The notes under the pieces: model-generated
Databases searched by the model: none
Told to the model about the DNA's origin: nothing
Seen by the model: only the letters and a program-made list of their open reading frames with translations
Shown: positions 14,938-24,647 of the stretch, one piece after another
Position numbering within the stretch: the first letter of the stretch is position 1
Layout of the letters: each line of letters starts with the position of its first letter
Source of the DNA: Flavobacterium hydatis
GTDB taxonomy: Bacteria; Bacteroidota; Bacteroidia; Flavobacteriales; Flavobacteriaceae
Direction of reading: 5' to 3'
DNA length: 64,000 nt
NCBI RefSeq assembly: GCF_000737695.1
Contig: NZ_JPRM01000006.1
Location: 345,554-409,553, forward strand
Translations under genes and position numbers: made by a program

Positions 14938-17625
14938 CTACAAATTATATTTCATAGAAAAAATTATATATCGAGGCTGAACTGTGTATTGCGAAACCCT
15001 TGTAGAGAACTGCGAAAAGCTATCATCGTTCAGGTATTTTGTGTTTAACAAATTAGTAGCCGACACTTTATATTCCCATTTACTATTTTCTTTTTGGTAA
15101 ACCAAACTTGCATTTAAGAAATCATATTCGTTATCGATTGCTTTATTTTTACTGTAATAATGGTAAAATTCATAATCGGCAACAAATGAAAAACTTTCTA
15201 AAAAATAGTAATCCAGCTTAACAAAAGGCTTATCGGTATAATACGTAGAACCAATATATTCATTAACCAAAAAGGTATAACCAAATTCGAGATTAGGTAA
15301 ATCTTTATAATTTGTTGCAGCCTTTACTGTATAGTTTTGACTAAAACTTTCGGTAATCGAAGGCGAATCATTTTGGATATTATTAAACTTAGACCAATTT
15401 AAACTCGCATTTACTGAAGCTTTATAATTCTTTAAAAACGATCGCCCATAATTTCCCATTCCCGAGAATGTTTCGTCTGCAAGATTTGAATTATAAGGCA
15501 TCGAAGATTGATTTATCCCTGTAAAATCTGACTTTGTTTTTACAGCATCTACTTTTCTTGTATAGGTAGCATTGGCAAAAATATTCTCAAAATTGAACAT
15601 ATTGTATTTAAAATAATGTAATGAATGTACCTGTGAAGTCGCATTCTCTAAGAATCTATTTCCTTTAAATAAACTACTATAATTGGACAGAACATAACCC
15701 GAAGCTAGCTGATTTATATCGGTAAAATTATTAGTCAATGAGAAATTATACGTCAATGTTTCTGATTTTTTTATCTGATATAAAGCGAACAAATCTGGTA
15801 AAACTCTAAAAAATCCCTGTGAATAACCAGAACCTAATTGGTTATTATTCATCGCATACGAATGCACACTCACGCCTGGAGTAAAAGTAAATTTGCCTGT
15901 TAAGATTTTATAATGTAACCCTAAAAAAACATCATTAAAATTATAGTTTACCTGATTATTATTCTCCGCATCATCTAGATTATTGGTTGTACCATCATCC
16001 AGAATCTGAAATATATGAGAATTAAAATTTTGATGGGAATATGTGTTTCCAATCGTCACGTTTATATTACTCTTGGCCGTTACCATATAATAGTAATCGA
16101 ATTTGGCATCGAGTTTATTTGTTTTTACAAATCGATTCTGATTTAAATCATTCCTATCCTGACCTGAAATATATCCCGATAAATCAAACGGCTGACTCTG
16201 CAAATTGGCATTATAAAACGGATTCTCATCCTGATATAAATACTGGGCTTCAAACGCAAAAATATTCTTGTCATTTTTGGTATAATACAAACTCAGATTT
16301 TGATTGATCGATGTTGGATCTTGCTTTTTGTTTGTAAATATATTCTCGGTCGCAGCAATATTATCTACAATCGATTCTCGCAACAAATTACTATTCTCTT
16401 CTTGTTTAGAAAACTTGGTTAAAATATCATAATCAAACTGAAATTTTGCGTTAGGTTTATAGGTCGAACTTAATTTAAAAAGCCCAAGATTATTTTTTTG
16501 ATGTGTAAGTTCATCACTTTTTTGTTGATCTCCAGATTCCAGTATTGTAGTTTGTGACTTAGTTTCAAGATCGGTCGTAGCCGAAGAAATAATTCCGAAA
16601 CCGCTTAAACTCCAAGATTTAGTAACATTATAAGTAAAGTTAGTAGCTCCAAATTGGGTTTCGATTTCTTTAGCGCGGTTATTTCGCAAAAGCGAAATTC
16701 CTAAATCATTAGAAGAAACATCAAAGCTACTTCCGCCCTTTTTCATCATACTCCTAAAACCTCCAGTAAACTTAAAATAATCCTGAATGGTAAGAGGTAA
16801 TTCGCCTATATTATTAAAATTAGTAATCACGTTAATACTATACTTTGGGCTATAATAAAACACTTTCGGGTTAATTATATATCGACTATCGAGTTCTCCT
16901 AGTCCTACACCGGCAGTGATATCGCCAAACCAAAAATTATTCTTTCCTTTTTTAAGTTTAATATTCATAGCAACATTATCCTGATCATTCTCTAATCCTT
17001 TTAATGCGCCAACTTCGTTATAATTTCTTAGCACTTGTACTTTATCAATAGCATCAGCAGGGATATTCTTTACTCCTAGTTTTGTATCACCATCAAAGAA
17101 ATCTTTGCCTTCGACCATTAATTTAGAAACTTTTTTGCCCTCTACTTCTATTTCACCATCGGCATTTACCTCAACTCCTGGTAATTTCTTCAAGACATCT
17201 TCCAGTTTCTTTTCTGTTCCTGATTTAAATGAATCTGCATTATACACAATCGTATCTCCTTTTATCGAAACTGGCATTTCCCGTACAATCTCAACTCCCT
17301 CAAGTTCTATCCCAAGATTGTCCAATACAATATTCTGAGAAATGTTTATTGCCTGAGTTGTTATTGTTATCTCTTTAGATTTCATTCCGAGATAACTAAT
17401 TTTTATACTGTAAGACGAATTTGGTTTTAAACTCAACTGAAACTTTCCTTTATCATTTGTAATTCCGTAGGAATCCATTGCTTTAGTCATAGTATTAACA
17501 GCCATGATATTTGCCATTTCCAGCGGATTTTTCTTTTCATCCAAGATAAAACCATCGTATTTAATACTTTGGGAGAATGATATGGTTGTAACCAAAAGGG
17601 TTAAGCAGGAGACTATATTTTTCAT
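14938..17625 (-). CDS. TonB-dependent receptor-like outer-membrane beta-barrel protein
   Basis: 895 residues. A signal peptide ends ISFSQ (about 19), followed by a carboxypeptidase-like regulatory domain (about 20-110, YDGFILDEKKNPLEMANIMAVN), a plug-like domain (about 110-230) with LEDVLKKLPGVEVNADGEIEVEGKKVSKLMVEGKDFF, and a beta-barrel ending in MKYNL. The plug wording matches the outer-membrane beta-barrel group that pairs with GLPGLI proteins. The GLPGLI gene is 15 bp upstream on the same strand, so the two are surely co-transcribed. The substrate is unknown. Peptide or metal handling has been suggested for this group generally, but nothing here decides it. Confidence 0.85.
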   Translation of the reverse strand: MKNIVSCLTLLVTTISFSQSIKYDGFILDEKKNPLEMANIMAVNTMTKAMDSYGITNDKGKFQLSLKPNSSYSIKISYLGMKSKEITITTQAINISQNIVLDNLGIELEGVEIVREMPVSIKGDTIVYNADSFKSGTEKKLEDVLKKLPGVEVNADGEIEVEGKKVSKLMVEGKDFFDGDTKLGVKNIPADAIDKVQVLRNYNEVGALKGLENDQDNVAMNIKLKKGKNNFWFGDITAGVGLGELDSRYIINPKVFYYSPKYSINVITNFNNIGELPLTIQDYFKFTGGFRSMMKKGGSSFDVSSNDLGISLLRNNRAKEIETQFGATNFTYNVTKSWSLSGFGIISSATTDLETKSQTTILESGDQQKSDELTHQKNNLGLFKLSSTYKPNAKFQFDYDILTKFSKQEENSNLLRESIVDNIAATENIFTNKKQDPTSINQNLSLYYTKNDKNIFAFEAQYLYQDENPFYNANLQSQPFDLSGYISGQDRNDLNQNRFVKTNKLDAKFDYYYMVTAKSNINVTIGNTYSHQNFNSHIFQILDDGTTNNLDDAENNNQVNYNFNDVFLGLHYKILTGKFTFTPGVSVHSYAMNNNQLGSGYSQGFFRVLPDLFALYQIKKSETLTYNFSLTNNFTDINQLASGYVLSNYSSLFKGNRFLENATSQVHSLHYFKYNMFNFENIFANATYTRKVDAVKTKSDFTGINQSSMPYNSNLADETFSGMGNYGRSFLKNYKASVNASLNWSKFNNIQNDSPSITESFSQNYTVKAATNYKDLPNLEFGYTFLVNEYIGSTYYTDKPFVKLDYYFLESFSFVADYEFYHYYSKNKAIDNEYDFLNASLVYQKENSKWEYKVSATNLLNTKYLNDDSFSQFSTRVSQYTVQPRYIIFSMKYNL

Positions 17626-17640
17626 TATAATTTAAATAAA

Positions 17641-18549
17641 TTATCGAACCATAAGAGTTGCAGCTCCGCCTGATCTACCACGATTAGGATGCATTTCTCG
17701 AAACTCTTTCATTTTCTTTGTAACAATTTCATCATACGCTTTCTGTGATGTTACTTTACCTGTTGTAGGTGCTTGTATCGCAACTTTATCTTTAGCGTTT
17801 AGAACAATTTTAGAACATAGTATAATGGTTCTCCCATCATTAATTTCTAATATCAAACCAGGCAAACCCCAATAATTCTCTGGACCTTGGTTTATCGGGA
17901 TATCTGGCGTGTACCAAGCAGTTACAATTATATCTTTAGGAACTTCAAAACTCTCCATAAAGTTTGTTGCTTTTTCTTCCTTCTTAGGGGTTTCTTTGTT
18001 TTTAGATTCTTCTTTCTTTGCATCAGGCTTTTTGGGTTTAGCATTTCTAATATCAGCTTCGTTAACTGTTTTAACCATCGTTGCCTTGTAACACGTATAT
18101 CCTCCTATTTGCTTAGTTTCTTCCTCCAGTTTCCATTTTATATTTGGTAATGAATCCACGACTAAAAATTCTTTCCCCATAAATTCTTTATCAACAGTAT
18201 AATATCTAGTTTTTACATTCTTATAAAAAGTTCCACCATCGCTCATCATTGAACTCGCCATTCTAAGACCTCCATTTTGTTGTTCTCCCATATCGAGTTT
18301 TTCTTCTTCTTTATAAATCGAAGCCGACTGATCAAAATTGAGTATAAATGTTTTTTCGAGCATTTTTTTCATTTGCTCTTCCATGTCTTTTTGCATCTCG
18401 GGAGTAATATCTCTATTACCTGGCATTCCGTTAAATTTTGGTGCTTGTGTTTTAGACTCATAAATTGCCATTCCCTGAAAATCTTTTTGTGCCTGTGCCT
18501 GATAAAATCCAAACATCACAATAAGTGTAAAAAATACTTTATCCGTCAT
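17641..18549 (-). CDS. GLPGLI family exported protein
   Basis: 302 residues. A signal peptide ends QAQAQ (about 21). The family signature WGLPGLILEINDG is at about 229-241, preceded by KEFLVVDSLPNIKWKLEEETKQIGGYTCYKA, typical of GLPGLI proteins. A Lys/Glu-rich linker (about 170-195, KKPDAKKEESKNKETPKKEEKA) and Met-rich stretches (EMQKDMEEQMKKMLE) are visible. The function of the family is unknown. Its members usually sit next to TonB-type receptors, as here (15 bp gap), suggesting a periplasmic partner of the barrel. Confidence 0.88.
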   Translation of the reverse strand: MTDKVFFTLIVMFGFYQAQAQKDFQGMAIYESKTQAPKFNGMPGNRDITPEMQKDMEEQMKKMLEKTFILNFDQSASIYKEEEKLDMGEQQNGGLRMASSMMSDGGTFYKNVKTRYYTVDKEFMGKEFLVVDSLPNIKWKLEEETKQIGGYTCYKATMVKTVNEADIRNAKPKKPDAKKEESKNKETPKKEEKATNFMESFEVPKDIIVTAWYTPDIPINQGPENYWGLPGLILEINDGRTIILCSKIVLNAKDKVAIQAPTTGKVTSQKAYDEIVTKKMKEFREMHPNRGRSGGAATLMVR

Positions 18550-18801
18550 AGCTTTATATTTAAAGTGTTTCTATCTAATTATTAGATTATTAACCAAAGC
18601 TATTACTAATCTCAAAGTCTAAAAAAACTAATATATCAATTGCCTAAATCGATAGACAAATGTGGCTTTAAGTAAGATAATCCTAAAAAAGCCGTTCAAT
18701 ATATTAACCGTAATCTAAATATTTATGCTAAAGCAAATAGCAATTGAGTTTTTTTGTAATTTGGTCTATTCAAAATCAGAGCTATTAAAACCAAAACAAT
18801 A

Positions 18802-19605
18802 ATGTACAAAAACTTGATATTTCTGATTCTTATTTGCTCTTTTTCAGCAGCTTTTTCTCAGGATAAGAAAATCCAAATCTCTACAGTAAATAGTATAACT
18901 TTTGATGCTGATCAATTTTCAGGAACGGATTCTTTTAGTTTTGTTTATTTAATAAAAAACAACCGTTTTATAAAAACAAACGGGAAAGATGCTTACGAAT
19001 ATAAAAACATCTCTTTAGGAAAGATTACTAAAGCTGATTTAGAAAATCCGCTTAAAATTGTTTTATTTTATGAAGATTTCAATACGGTAGTTTTACTAGA
19101 TAATCAGTTTAACGAGACTAATAGAATTAATTTTTCTAAAAACACAACTCCTATTCTTGCTTCTGGAATTGGAATTGCATCACAAAATCAGCTTTGGATT
19201 TACAATACATTAAACCAACAAATTGGTCTTTATAACTATTTAAAAGATGAGTATAAAACAGTTTCCACTCCACTTTCGGGAAACATAAAATACTATCAAT
19301 CGAATTTCAACGTTTTTTATTGGGTAGACGAAAAGAACAATTGGTTTTCTTGTGACATCTTCGGCAAAGTTATTGCTCTTGGGAAAATACCCGATTTTGA
19401 TGCTTTAACGATTCTTAACAACAATCAATATATTTACAAAAAAGCTAATTTGTTGTTTTTTAAAGACATCAGTAAGTCCGAATCAGAAGATCCTTTGCAA
19501 ATTGAAATTTCAGAAAAAACGTTTGGGAATTTCTATTACAAAGACCAAATTTTATCTATTTTTACAATTGGAGGAATTACAAATTATAAAATCATAATAC
19601 CGTAA
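18802..19605 (+). CDS. Exported protein of unknown function, possibly beta-propeller-like
   Basis: 267 residues. A signal peptide ends AAFSQ (about 19). The rest is beta-rich with repeated short strands (NQLWIYNTLNQQIGLYNY, NVFYWVDEKNNWFSCDIFGK), reminiscent of a small beta-propeller. I know flavobacterial homologues only as hypothetical proteins next to the deoxynucleoside kinase gene. Its stop overlaps the kinase start by one base (TAATG), implying translational coupling. Confidence 0.6.
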   Translation: MYKNLIFLILICSFSAAFSQDKKIQISTVNSITFDADQFSGTDSFSFVYLIKNNRFIKTNGKDAYEYKNISLGKITKADLENPLKIVLFYEDFNTVVLLDNQFNETNRINFSKNTTPILASGIGIASQNQLWIYNTLNQQIGLYNYLKDEYKTVSTPLSGNIKYYQSNFNVFYWVDEKNNWFSCDIFGKVIALGKIPDFDALTILNNNQYIYKKANLLFFKDISKSESEDPLQIEISEKTFGNFYYKDQILSIFTIGGITNYKIIIP

Positions 19606-20219
19606 TGCACATAGCAATAGCAGGAAACATAGGCGCAGGAAAAACAACTCTAACCAAATTACTCGCTAAACATTTTAAGTGGGACCCCCATTTTGAAGAT
19701 GTTGTAGACAACCCATATTTAGATGATTTTTACCATCAAATGGAGCGTTGGTCATTTAACTTGCAGATCTATTTCTTAAACAGCAGGTTCCGCCAAGTGC
19801 AACAAATTCGCGAAAGCGGCAAAAAAGTTATTCAGGACAGAACCATTTATGAAGATGCTTATATTTTTGCTCCCAACTTATATTCTATGGGTTTAATGAC
19901 AAGTCGTGATTTCCAGAATTACACCTCATTATTTGAGCTAATGGAAACATTGGTAAAACCACCCGATTTATTAATCTACCTAAGAAGTTCTATTCCTAAC
20001 TTAGTAGGACAGATTCATAAGCGCGGTCGCGAATACGAAAACACTATTTCTATTGATTATTTAAGCCGTTTGAACGAACGTTATGAAGCTTGGGTACAAA
20101 CATACACGAAAGGAAAATTATTAATCATAGATGTTGATAATATAAACTTTGTTGATAATCCTGAAGATTTAGGAGATATCATCAATAGAATTGATGCCGA
20201 ACTAAACGGATTGTTTTAA
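19605..20219 (+). CDS. Deoxynucleoside kinase
   Basis: Phosphorylates deoxynucleosides (deoxyadenosine/deoxyguanosine/deoxycytidine kinase type) in nucleotide salvage. 204 residues, the usual bacterial length. P-loop GNIGAGKTT at residues 7-15, then the substrate segment WSFNLQIYFLNSRF and the DRTIYEDAYIFA motif with the catalytic DR[ST] pair. The lid region with Arg residues (HKRGREYE) follows. Start ATG overlaps the previous stop by one base. A terminator follows directly. Exact base preference cannot be read from the sequence. Confidence 0.93.
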   Translation: MHIAIAGNIGAGKTTLTKLLAKHFKWDPHFEDVVDNPYLDDFYHQMERWSFNLQIYFLNSRFRQVQQIRESGKKVIQDRTIYEDAYIFAPNLYSMGLMTSRDFQNYTSLFELMETLVKPPDLLIYLRSSIPNLVGQIHKRGREYENTISIDYLSRLNERYEAWVQTYTKGKLLIIDVDNINFVDNPEDLGDIINRIDAELNGLF

Positions 20220-20224
20220 AACAT

Positions 20225-20259
20225 AAAAAAATGCCTCTAAATATTTTAGAGGCATTTTT
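20225..20259 (+). terminator. Terminator of the deoxynucleoside kinase operon
   Basis: AAATGCCTCTAAA, loop TATT, TTAGAGGCATTTTT. A 10-bp stem with A-run before and T-run after, six bases after the stop codon. Confidence 0.85.
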
Positions 20260-20268
20260 GTTTTATAC

Positions 20269-20301
20269 AACATTGTCAAAGTTTTGAACTTTGACAATGT
20301 T
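20269..20301. repeat. Palindromic intergenic repeat (TTGTCAAAGTT type)
   Basis: AACATTGTCAAAGTT / AACTTTGACAATGTT, a perfect 15-bp inverted repeat with a 3-base loop. A related palindrome occurs at 40295-40327, so this looks like a dispersed repeat family. It could also help to end transcription from both sides. Confidence 0.6.
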
Positions 20302-20321
20302 AGTTGAGTTAAGTCATTTTC

Positions 20322-22877
20322 TTATTTCAAAGCATCAATTTGAGCATTAACCTCATCGGCTGTGCCTTTAAAAACTTTCTGTTCAACTTTACCGTTTGTA
20401 GTCGTTGTAACCGTTCCTACAACCTGACCATTCACGTTTACAATTTCTACACGCACTGCATCAGTTTTAGTGTATTTAGTTGTATCAAAACAATCCGTTT
20501 TTTTATGAAGGTATTTTCCGTTAGCATCATAGTTTGCTAAGCATTTTGCAGTTTCTTCTGGACTGCATCCTTTTTCTTTACACATTTGTGCGCATTCTTC
20601 TCTGGTCATTGTTGCCATTTTAGACATATCACATTTAGAATGCCCTCCATGCATTTCTGTTTTAGCGCAACAAGAACCTCCTTCTGCCATTCCCGACGCC
20701 GAATGTCCTTCACCTAATATCGGAGCAATTACCAATCCGATTAAGCAAGTTAATTTTATCAGGATATTCATCGATGGACCTGATGTATCTTTAAATGGAT
20801 CTCCAACTGTATCTCCTGTCACGGCTGCTTTATGCGCATCCGAGCCTTTATATGTCATTTCTCCATTAATAAGCACTCCTGCCTCAAAAGATTTTTTTGC
20901 GTTATCCCAAGCTCCTCCTGCATTATTCTGGAAAACTGCCCAAAGAACTCCCGAAACGGTTACTCCAGCCATATAACCTCCCAACATTTCGGCAATTAAT
21001 TGATTATTGCTTCCATAAACCAATTTCCCTAAAAGTACAATTGCAATAGGAAAACCTATTGTTAAGATTCCAGGAAGCATCATTTCACGTAAAGCGGCTT
21101 TAGTCGAAATATCTACACATTTTGCATATTCAGGTTTTCCCGTTCCTTCCATAATACCAGGAATTTCTCTAAACTGGCGACGTACTTCATACACCATGTC
21201 CATTGCTGCTTTCCCAACAGAATTCATAGCTAGTGCCGAAAAAACTACAGGAATCATTCCTCCCACAAAAAGCATTGCCAAAACTGGTGCTTTAAAAATA
21301 TTAATTCCGTCAATTCCTGTAAAAGTTACATACGCCGCAAACAAAGCTAACGAAGTTAAAGCTGCCGAAGCAATTGCAAATCCTTTTCCTGTAGCTGCCG
21401 TAGTATTTCCTACTGAATCTAAAATATCTGTTCTTGTACGAACTTCTTTTGGTAATTCGCTCATTTCGGCGATTCCACCTGCATTGTCTGATATTGGTCC
21501 GAAGGCATCAATTGCTAATTGCATTGCTGTAGTTGCCATCATTGCCGATGCGGCTAATGCTACACCATAAAATCCAGCTAATGCATACGATGTCCAGATT
21601 GCCGCAGCAAATAAAAGTACCGTAGGAAATGTAGAAATCATTCCTGTTGCCAATCCTGCAATAACATTTGTTCCTGCACCTGTGCTAGATTTTTGTACAA
21701 TTGCCAATACTGGTTTTGTACCTAATCCTGTATAATATTCAGTTACCGAAGAAATAGCTCCACCAACAATTAATCCAACAATCGTAGCATAGAATACACG
21801 TATTGATGAAATATCTTTAGAACCTTCGCCAAAGAAACTCATAGTCATGGTTTCTGGTAACATATATTGTACTAAGAAGAAACATGCTATTGCTGTTAAA
21901 ACAATCGAAACCCAGTTTCCTATATTTAATGCTTTTTGCACTTGTGCTTCTTTTGCATTATCATCGGATATTTTTACTAATGTCGTTCCTATAATAGAGA
22001 ATAAGATTCCGAAACCAGCAATTGCCATTGGTAACAAAATAGGTCCTATCCCTCCAAAAACATCCTGAATGTTTCCACCCATATCTTTTATCACATAGTT
22101 TCCTAAAACCATGGCTGCTAAAACTGTTGCAACATACGACCCAAATAAATCGGCTCCCATTCCTGCAACGTCTCCAACATTGTCTCCCACGTTATCTGCA
22201 ATTGTAGCTGGATTACGAGGGTCATCTTCTGGAATTCCAGCTTCGACTTTACCAACTAAATCAGCACCTACATCGGCAGCTTTGGTATAAATACCTCCGC
22301 CTACTCTTGCAAACAATGCAATCGACTCAGCTCCTAAAGAAAATCCTGCTAATGTTTCCAGAACTTTGGTCATATCATCAGATGAAGTCCAAACTCCATT
22401 CATAAATACCTGAAAAAATACTATAAAAAAACCGGTTAACCCTAAAACAGCTAATCCGGCAACTCCTAATCCCATAACGGTTCCACCGCCGAAAGATACT
22501 TTTAATGCTTGTGGTAAACTAGTTCTTGCAGCTTGCGTAGTTCTAACATTGGTTTTGGTTGCTATTTTCATTCCCATATTTCCTGCTAATGCAGAGAAAA
22601 ATGCTCCAAAAATAAAAGCTACTACTATTAATATATGTGTGGTAGGAACTATAAATGAAATTCCCGCTAAAACAATACTTGCTCCAATTACAAAAAAAGT
22701 GAGCAATCGATACTCAGCTTTCAGGAAAGCTAATGCTCCTTCGTAAATATGATCTGAAATGGCTTTCATCTTGCCATCACCAGCGTCTTGTTTTAACACC
22801 CAAGTCCTTTTTATTGCCATGAAAAGTAATCCTATAATTGCCATAACAATTGGCAAATAAATCATAAATGTATTCAT
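20322..22877 (-). CDS. hppA: Membrane-bound ion-pumping pyrophosphatase with a Cys-rich C-terminal extension
   Basis: Couples hydrolysis of PPi to Na+ and/or H+ export across the inner membrane, with about 16 membrane segments. The substrate motif DVGADLVGKVEAGIPEDDPRNPATIADNVGDNVGD is intact. The motif GNTTAATGKG has Ala and Gly at the positions usually called 460 and 463, which is the K+-dependent type. At 851 residues it is longer than usual. After the last membrane segment it carries about 115 extra residues with SCCAKTEMHGGHSKCDM, REECAQMCKEKGC and a beta-rich end. The extension may bind metal or form disulfides. Its role is unknown. The soluble pyrophosphatase gene lies just upstream. 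Confidence 0.95.
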   Translation of the reverse strand: MNTFMIYLPIVMAIIGLLFMAIKRTWVLKQDAGDGKMKAISDHIYEGALAFLKAEYRLLTFFVIGASIVLAGISFIVPTTHILIVVAFIFGAFFSALAGNMGMKIATKTNVRTTQAARTSLPQALKVSFGGGTVMGLGVAGLAVLGLTGFFIVFFQVFMNGVWTSSDDMTKVLETLAGFSLGAESIALFARVGGGIYTKAADVGADLVGKVEAGIPEDDPRNPATIADNVGDNVGDVAGMGADLFGSYVATVLAAMVLGNYVIKDMGGNIQDVFGGIGPILLPMAIAGFGILFSIIGTTLVKISDDNAKEAQVQKALNIGNWVSIVLTAIACFFLVQYMLPETMTMSFFGEGSKDISSIRVFYATIVGLIVGGAISSVTEYYTGLGTKPVLAIVQKSSTGAGTNVIAGLATGMISTFPTVLLFAAAIWTSYALAGFYGVALAASAMMATTAMQLAIDAFGPISDNAGGIAEMSELPKEVRTRTDILDSVGNTTAATGKGFAIASAALTSLALFAAYVTFTGIDGINIFKAPVLAMLFVGGMIPVVFSALAMNSVGKAAMDMVYEVRRQFREIPGIMEGTGKPEYAKCVDISTKAALREMMLPGILTIGFPIAIVLLGKLVYGSNNQLIAEMLGGYMAGVTVSGVLWAVFQNNAGGAWDNAKKSFEAGVLINGEMTYKGSDAHKAAVTGDTVGDPFKDTSGPSMNILIKLTCLIGLVIAPILGEGHSASGMAEGGSCCAKTEMHGGHSKCDMSKMATMTREECAQMCKEKGCSPEETAKCLANYDANGKYLHKKTDCFDTTKYTKTDAVRVEIVNVNGQVVGTVTTTTNGKVEQKVFKGTADEVNAQIDALK

Positions 22878-22931
22878 AATTTTTAATGGTATTTTGGTTA
22901 GTATTAGTAATGTAACAAAACGAATTTAAAC

Positions 22932-22969
22932 AAAAAAAGCAACACTCTTATCTAAGTGCTGCTTTTTTT
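22932..22969 (-). terminator. Terminator between ppa and hppA
   Basis: AAAAAAAGCA, ACACT, loop, AGTG, TGCTTTTTTT: a stem with internal mismatch and T-run on the minus strand, 20 bases after the ppa stop. hppA is probably transcribed from its own promoter. Confidence 0.65.
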
Positions 22970-22989
22970 ATAATAGAATAGGATAAAAA

Positions 22990-23520
22990 TTATTTAATAC
23001 TAAATAATCCCTCTGGTTTATTTTCGATATCATTAAAACGTTTAGTACATTCTGCAATGATGTTAAATGCTTCTGTTACATCTCCCCAACCTTCTACATC
23101 TACTTGTTTGTTTTCAAGGTCTTTATAAACTTGGAAGAAATGCTCGATTTCTTTTAATAAGTGTGGATTAATATCCGAAAGGTTTTCTAATGAATTCCAG
23201 ATTGGATCAGAAACTGGTACACAAATGATTTTTTCATCTGGTCCTTTGTCATCTGCCATATGGAAAACACCGATTGGTTTTACTTCCATAACACATCCTG
23301 GGAAAGTTGGCTCATTTACTAGAACTAATACATCTAGCGGATCGCCATCAAGAGCTAAAGTTTCAGGAATAAATCCGTAATCGGCTGGGTACATCATTGA
23401 AGAGAATAACATTCTGTCGAAACGCATTCTTTTTATTTCAAAATCGTACTCATATTTATTTCTGCTTCCTCTTGGTATTTCGATTAATACATCGAAAGTT
23501 GTTAGTTTGTCTGCGGTCAT
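22990..23520 (-). CDS. ppa: Inorganic pyrophosphatase (soluble, family I)
   Basis: Hydrolyses cytoplasmic PPi. 176 residues, the usual bacterial length. Visible are EIPRGSRNKYEYD near the N-terminus, YPADYGFIPETLALDGDPLDVLVL with the metal-binding DGDPLD, and KEIEHFFQVYKDLE with VDVEGWGD. It stands directly upstream of the membrane pyrophosphatase on the same strand, so soluble and energy-conserving PPi hydrolysis are neighbours. Confidence 0.97.
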   Translation of the reverse strand: MTADKLTTFDVLIEIPRGSRNKYEYDFEIKRMRFDRMLFSSMMYPADYGFIPETLALDGDPLDVLVLVNEPTFPGCVMEVKPIGVFHMADDKGPDEKIICVPVSDPIWNSLENLSDINPHLLKEIEHFFQVYKDLENKQVDVEGWGDVTEAFNIIAECTKRFNDIENKPEGLFSIK

Positions 23521-23630
23521 TTTCGTTTTTTATTTTTTCTATAATTTCGATTGCAAAAGTAGTCAAAGAATCCTTTTTTACAATGAAAAAATCCATTAAT
23601 CTATGCACTTTTCTTTTAAAAAACAGGCAG

Positions 23631-24230
23631 TTAATAGGTAATAGTTCTTTTTCTTTTCTTTAAATAATAATGCCAAAGCAAATATGTAGCATAGGAACGA
23701 TATGGACTCCATTCTGAGGTAAGCTTTTCCATCTCTGTTTTATCATGAATATCAAGTAATTCTTTAATTGTATTTACAACTGCAATATCTCCAAGAGGAA
23801 TTAAATCGGGCTCTTGAAGACAAAACATCAAATAAATATCTATGGTCCAATTTCCGATTCCTTTTAGTTTTATAAGTTCTTCCCGAACTTCTTTGGCCGA
23901 TTTGGTAGCCAGACTTTCAATATTGATTTCATTATTTAATATCGCTAAAGCTAATATTTTAATGTACGCTGTTTTTTGTCGGCTTACGCCTAATGTACGA
24001 AAATCTTCATCGGGTAAGATTGCTAATGTTTCGGGACTACAAATCGTATAAGCTTTTATTTTTAAGAATGTAGCTTTAGCTGAATCTATAGATACTTGCT
24101 GTTCTAGAATAAGCAAAACCAAAGTCTCGAATCCTTGTGGTCGTTTCGGGATTGGTGGTAAACCATACTCTTGTATGATTGCCTGAAAAATTGGGCTTTT
24201 CTCCGAAAGATAATCGATTGCTTCTTGCAT
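23631..24230 (-). CDS. DNA-3-methyladenine glycosylase II (HhH-GPD superfamily)
   Basis: Removes alkylated bases in base-excision repair. 199 residues, similar to compact AlkA/MAG-type enzymes without the extra N-terminal domain. Helix-hairpin-helix LIKLKGIGNWTIDIYLMF at about 119-136 and the catalytic Asp in LIPLGDIAVVNTI a little further on. The ending KKRKRTITY is basic. It stands alone. A conserved structured element lies just before its start on the opposite strand. Confidence 0.88.
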   Translation of the reverse strand: MQEAIDYLSEKSPIFQAIIQEYGLPPIPKRPQGFETLVLLILEQQVSIDSAKATFLKIKAYTICSPETLAILPDEDFRTLGVSRQKTAYIKILALAILNNEINIESLATKSAKEVREELIKLKGIGNWTIDIYLMFCLQEPDLIPLGDIAVVNTIKELLDIHDKTEMEKLTSEWSPYRSYATYLLWHYYLKKRKRTITY

Positions 24231-24244
24231 ACCTGTGAGTTTTT

Positions 24245-24326
24245 TAGCCCCGATAGAAGTGGAAATCCTTTTGTTTTTTCTTTAAGAAACAAAAGATTGA
24301 AACGGATAGCGGGAATAGCTCCTAAA
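24245..24326 (+). ncRNA. Flavo-1-like dispersed structured element, copy A
   Basis: TAGCCCCGATAGAAGTGG, AAATCCTTTTG, a variable hairpin (TTTCTTTAAGAAA), CAAAAGATTG, CGGATAGCGGGAATAGCTCC. The same ordered blocks recur at 58883-58968, and in variant form on the minus strand at 42082-42162 and 63848-63939. The paired segments differ in sequence but keep pairing, as in a structured RNA. It resembles the Flavo-1 motif as I recall it. Function unknown. Confidence 0.55.
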
Positions 24327-24356
24327 ATTAATTAAAAAAATCTCTTGAAATTTTGT

Positions 24357-24514
24357 TTTCACGCAGATTCGGCAGATTAAGCCGATTTTCGCAAATCTTT
24401 ATTTGTTATATTCTAAATCTGTAGAATTTGCCTGAAAGTATTGAAGCTATTTAAAAAATCTCACAAAGACATGGAAGCGTAAAGTTTTATTTTCACGCAG
24501 ATTTGGTAGATTAA
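24357..24514. repeat. Two copies of an intergenic CACGCAGATT repeat
   Basis: TTTCACGCAGATTCGGCAGA...TTAAG at 24357 and TTTCACGCAGATTTGGTAGATTAA at 24491, lying in a 417-bp gap without a gene. Similar short repeats are common in flavobacterial intergenic DNA to my knowledge. No coding sequence is seen here. Confidence 0.5.
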
Positions 24515-24575
24515 AGAGATCTTTAATTAGCATTGGAAAAGAATAAATCTGCATGAAACAAATTATTAATCATAC

Positions 24576-24622
24576 AAAAACGCCAGGTCTTAAGAAATTA
24601 AACTTAGTGACTTGGTGTTTTT
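24576..24622 (-). terminator. Terminator of the DUF5686 gene
   Basis: On the minus strand, AAAACACCAAGTC ... GACCTGGCGTTTTT, a 10-bp stem with two mismatches and a T-run, about 25 bases after the stop codon. Confidence 0.6.
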
Positions 24623-24647
24623 ACGAGATTATTTTTTTATCTAAATA

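Noticed and set aside
21196..21570. Plus-strand 124-residue reading frame inside hppA
   Set aside because: An antisense shadow of the pyrophosphatase gene, without independent coding signs.
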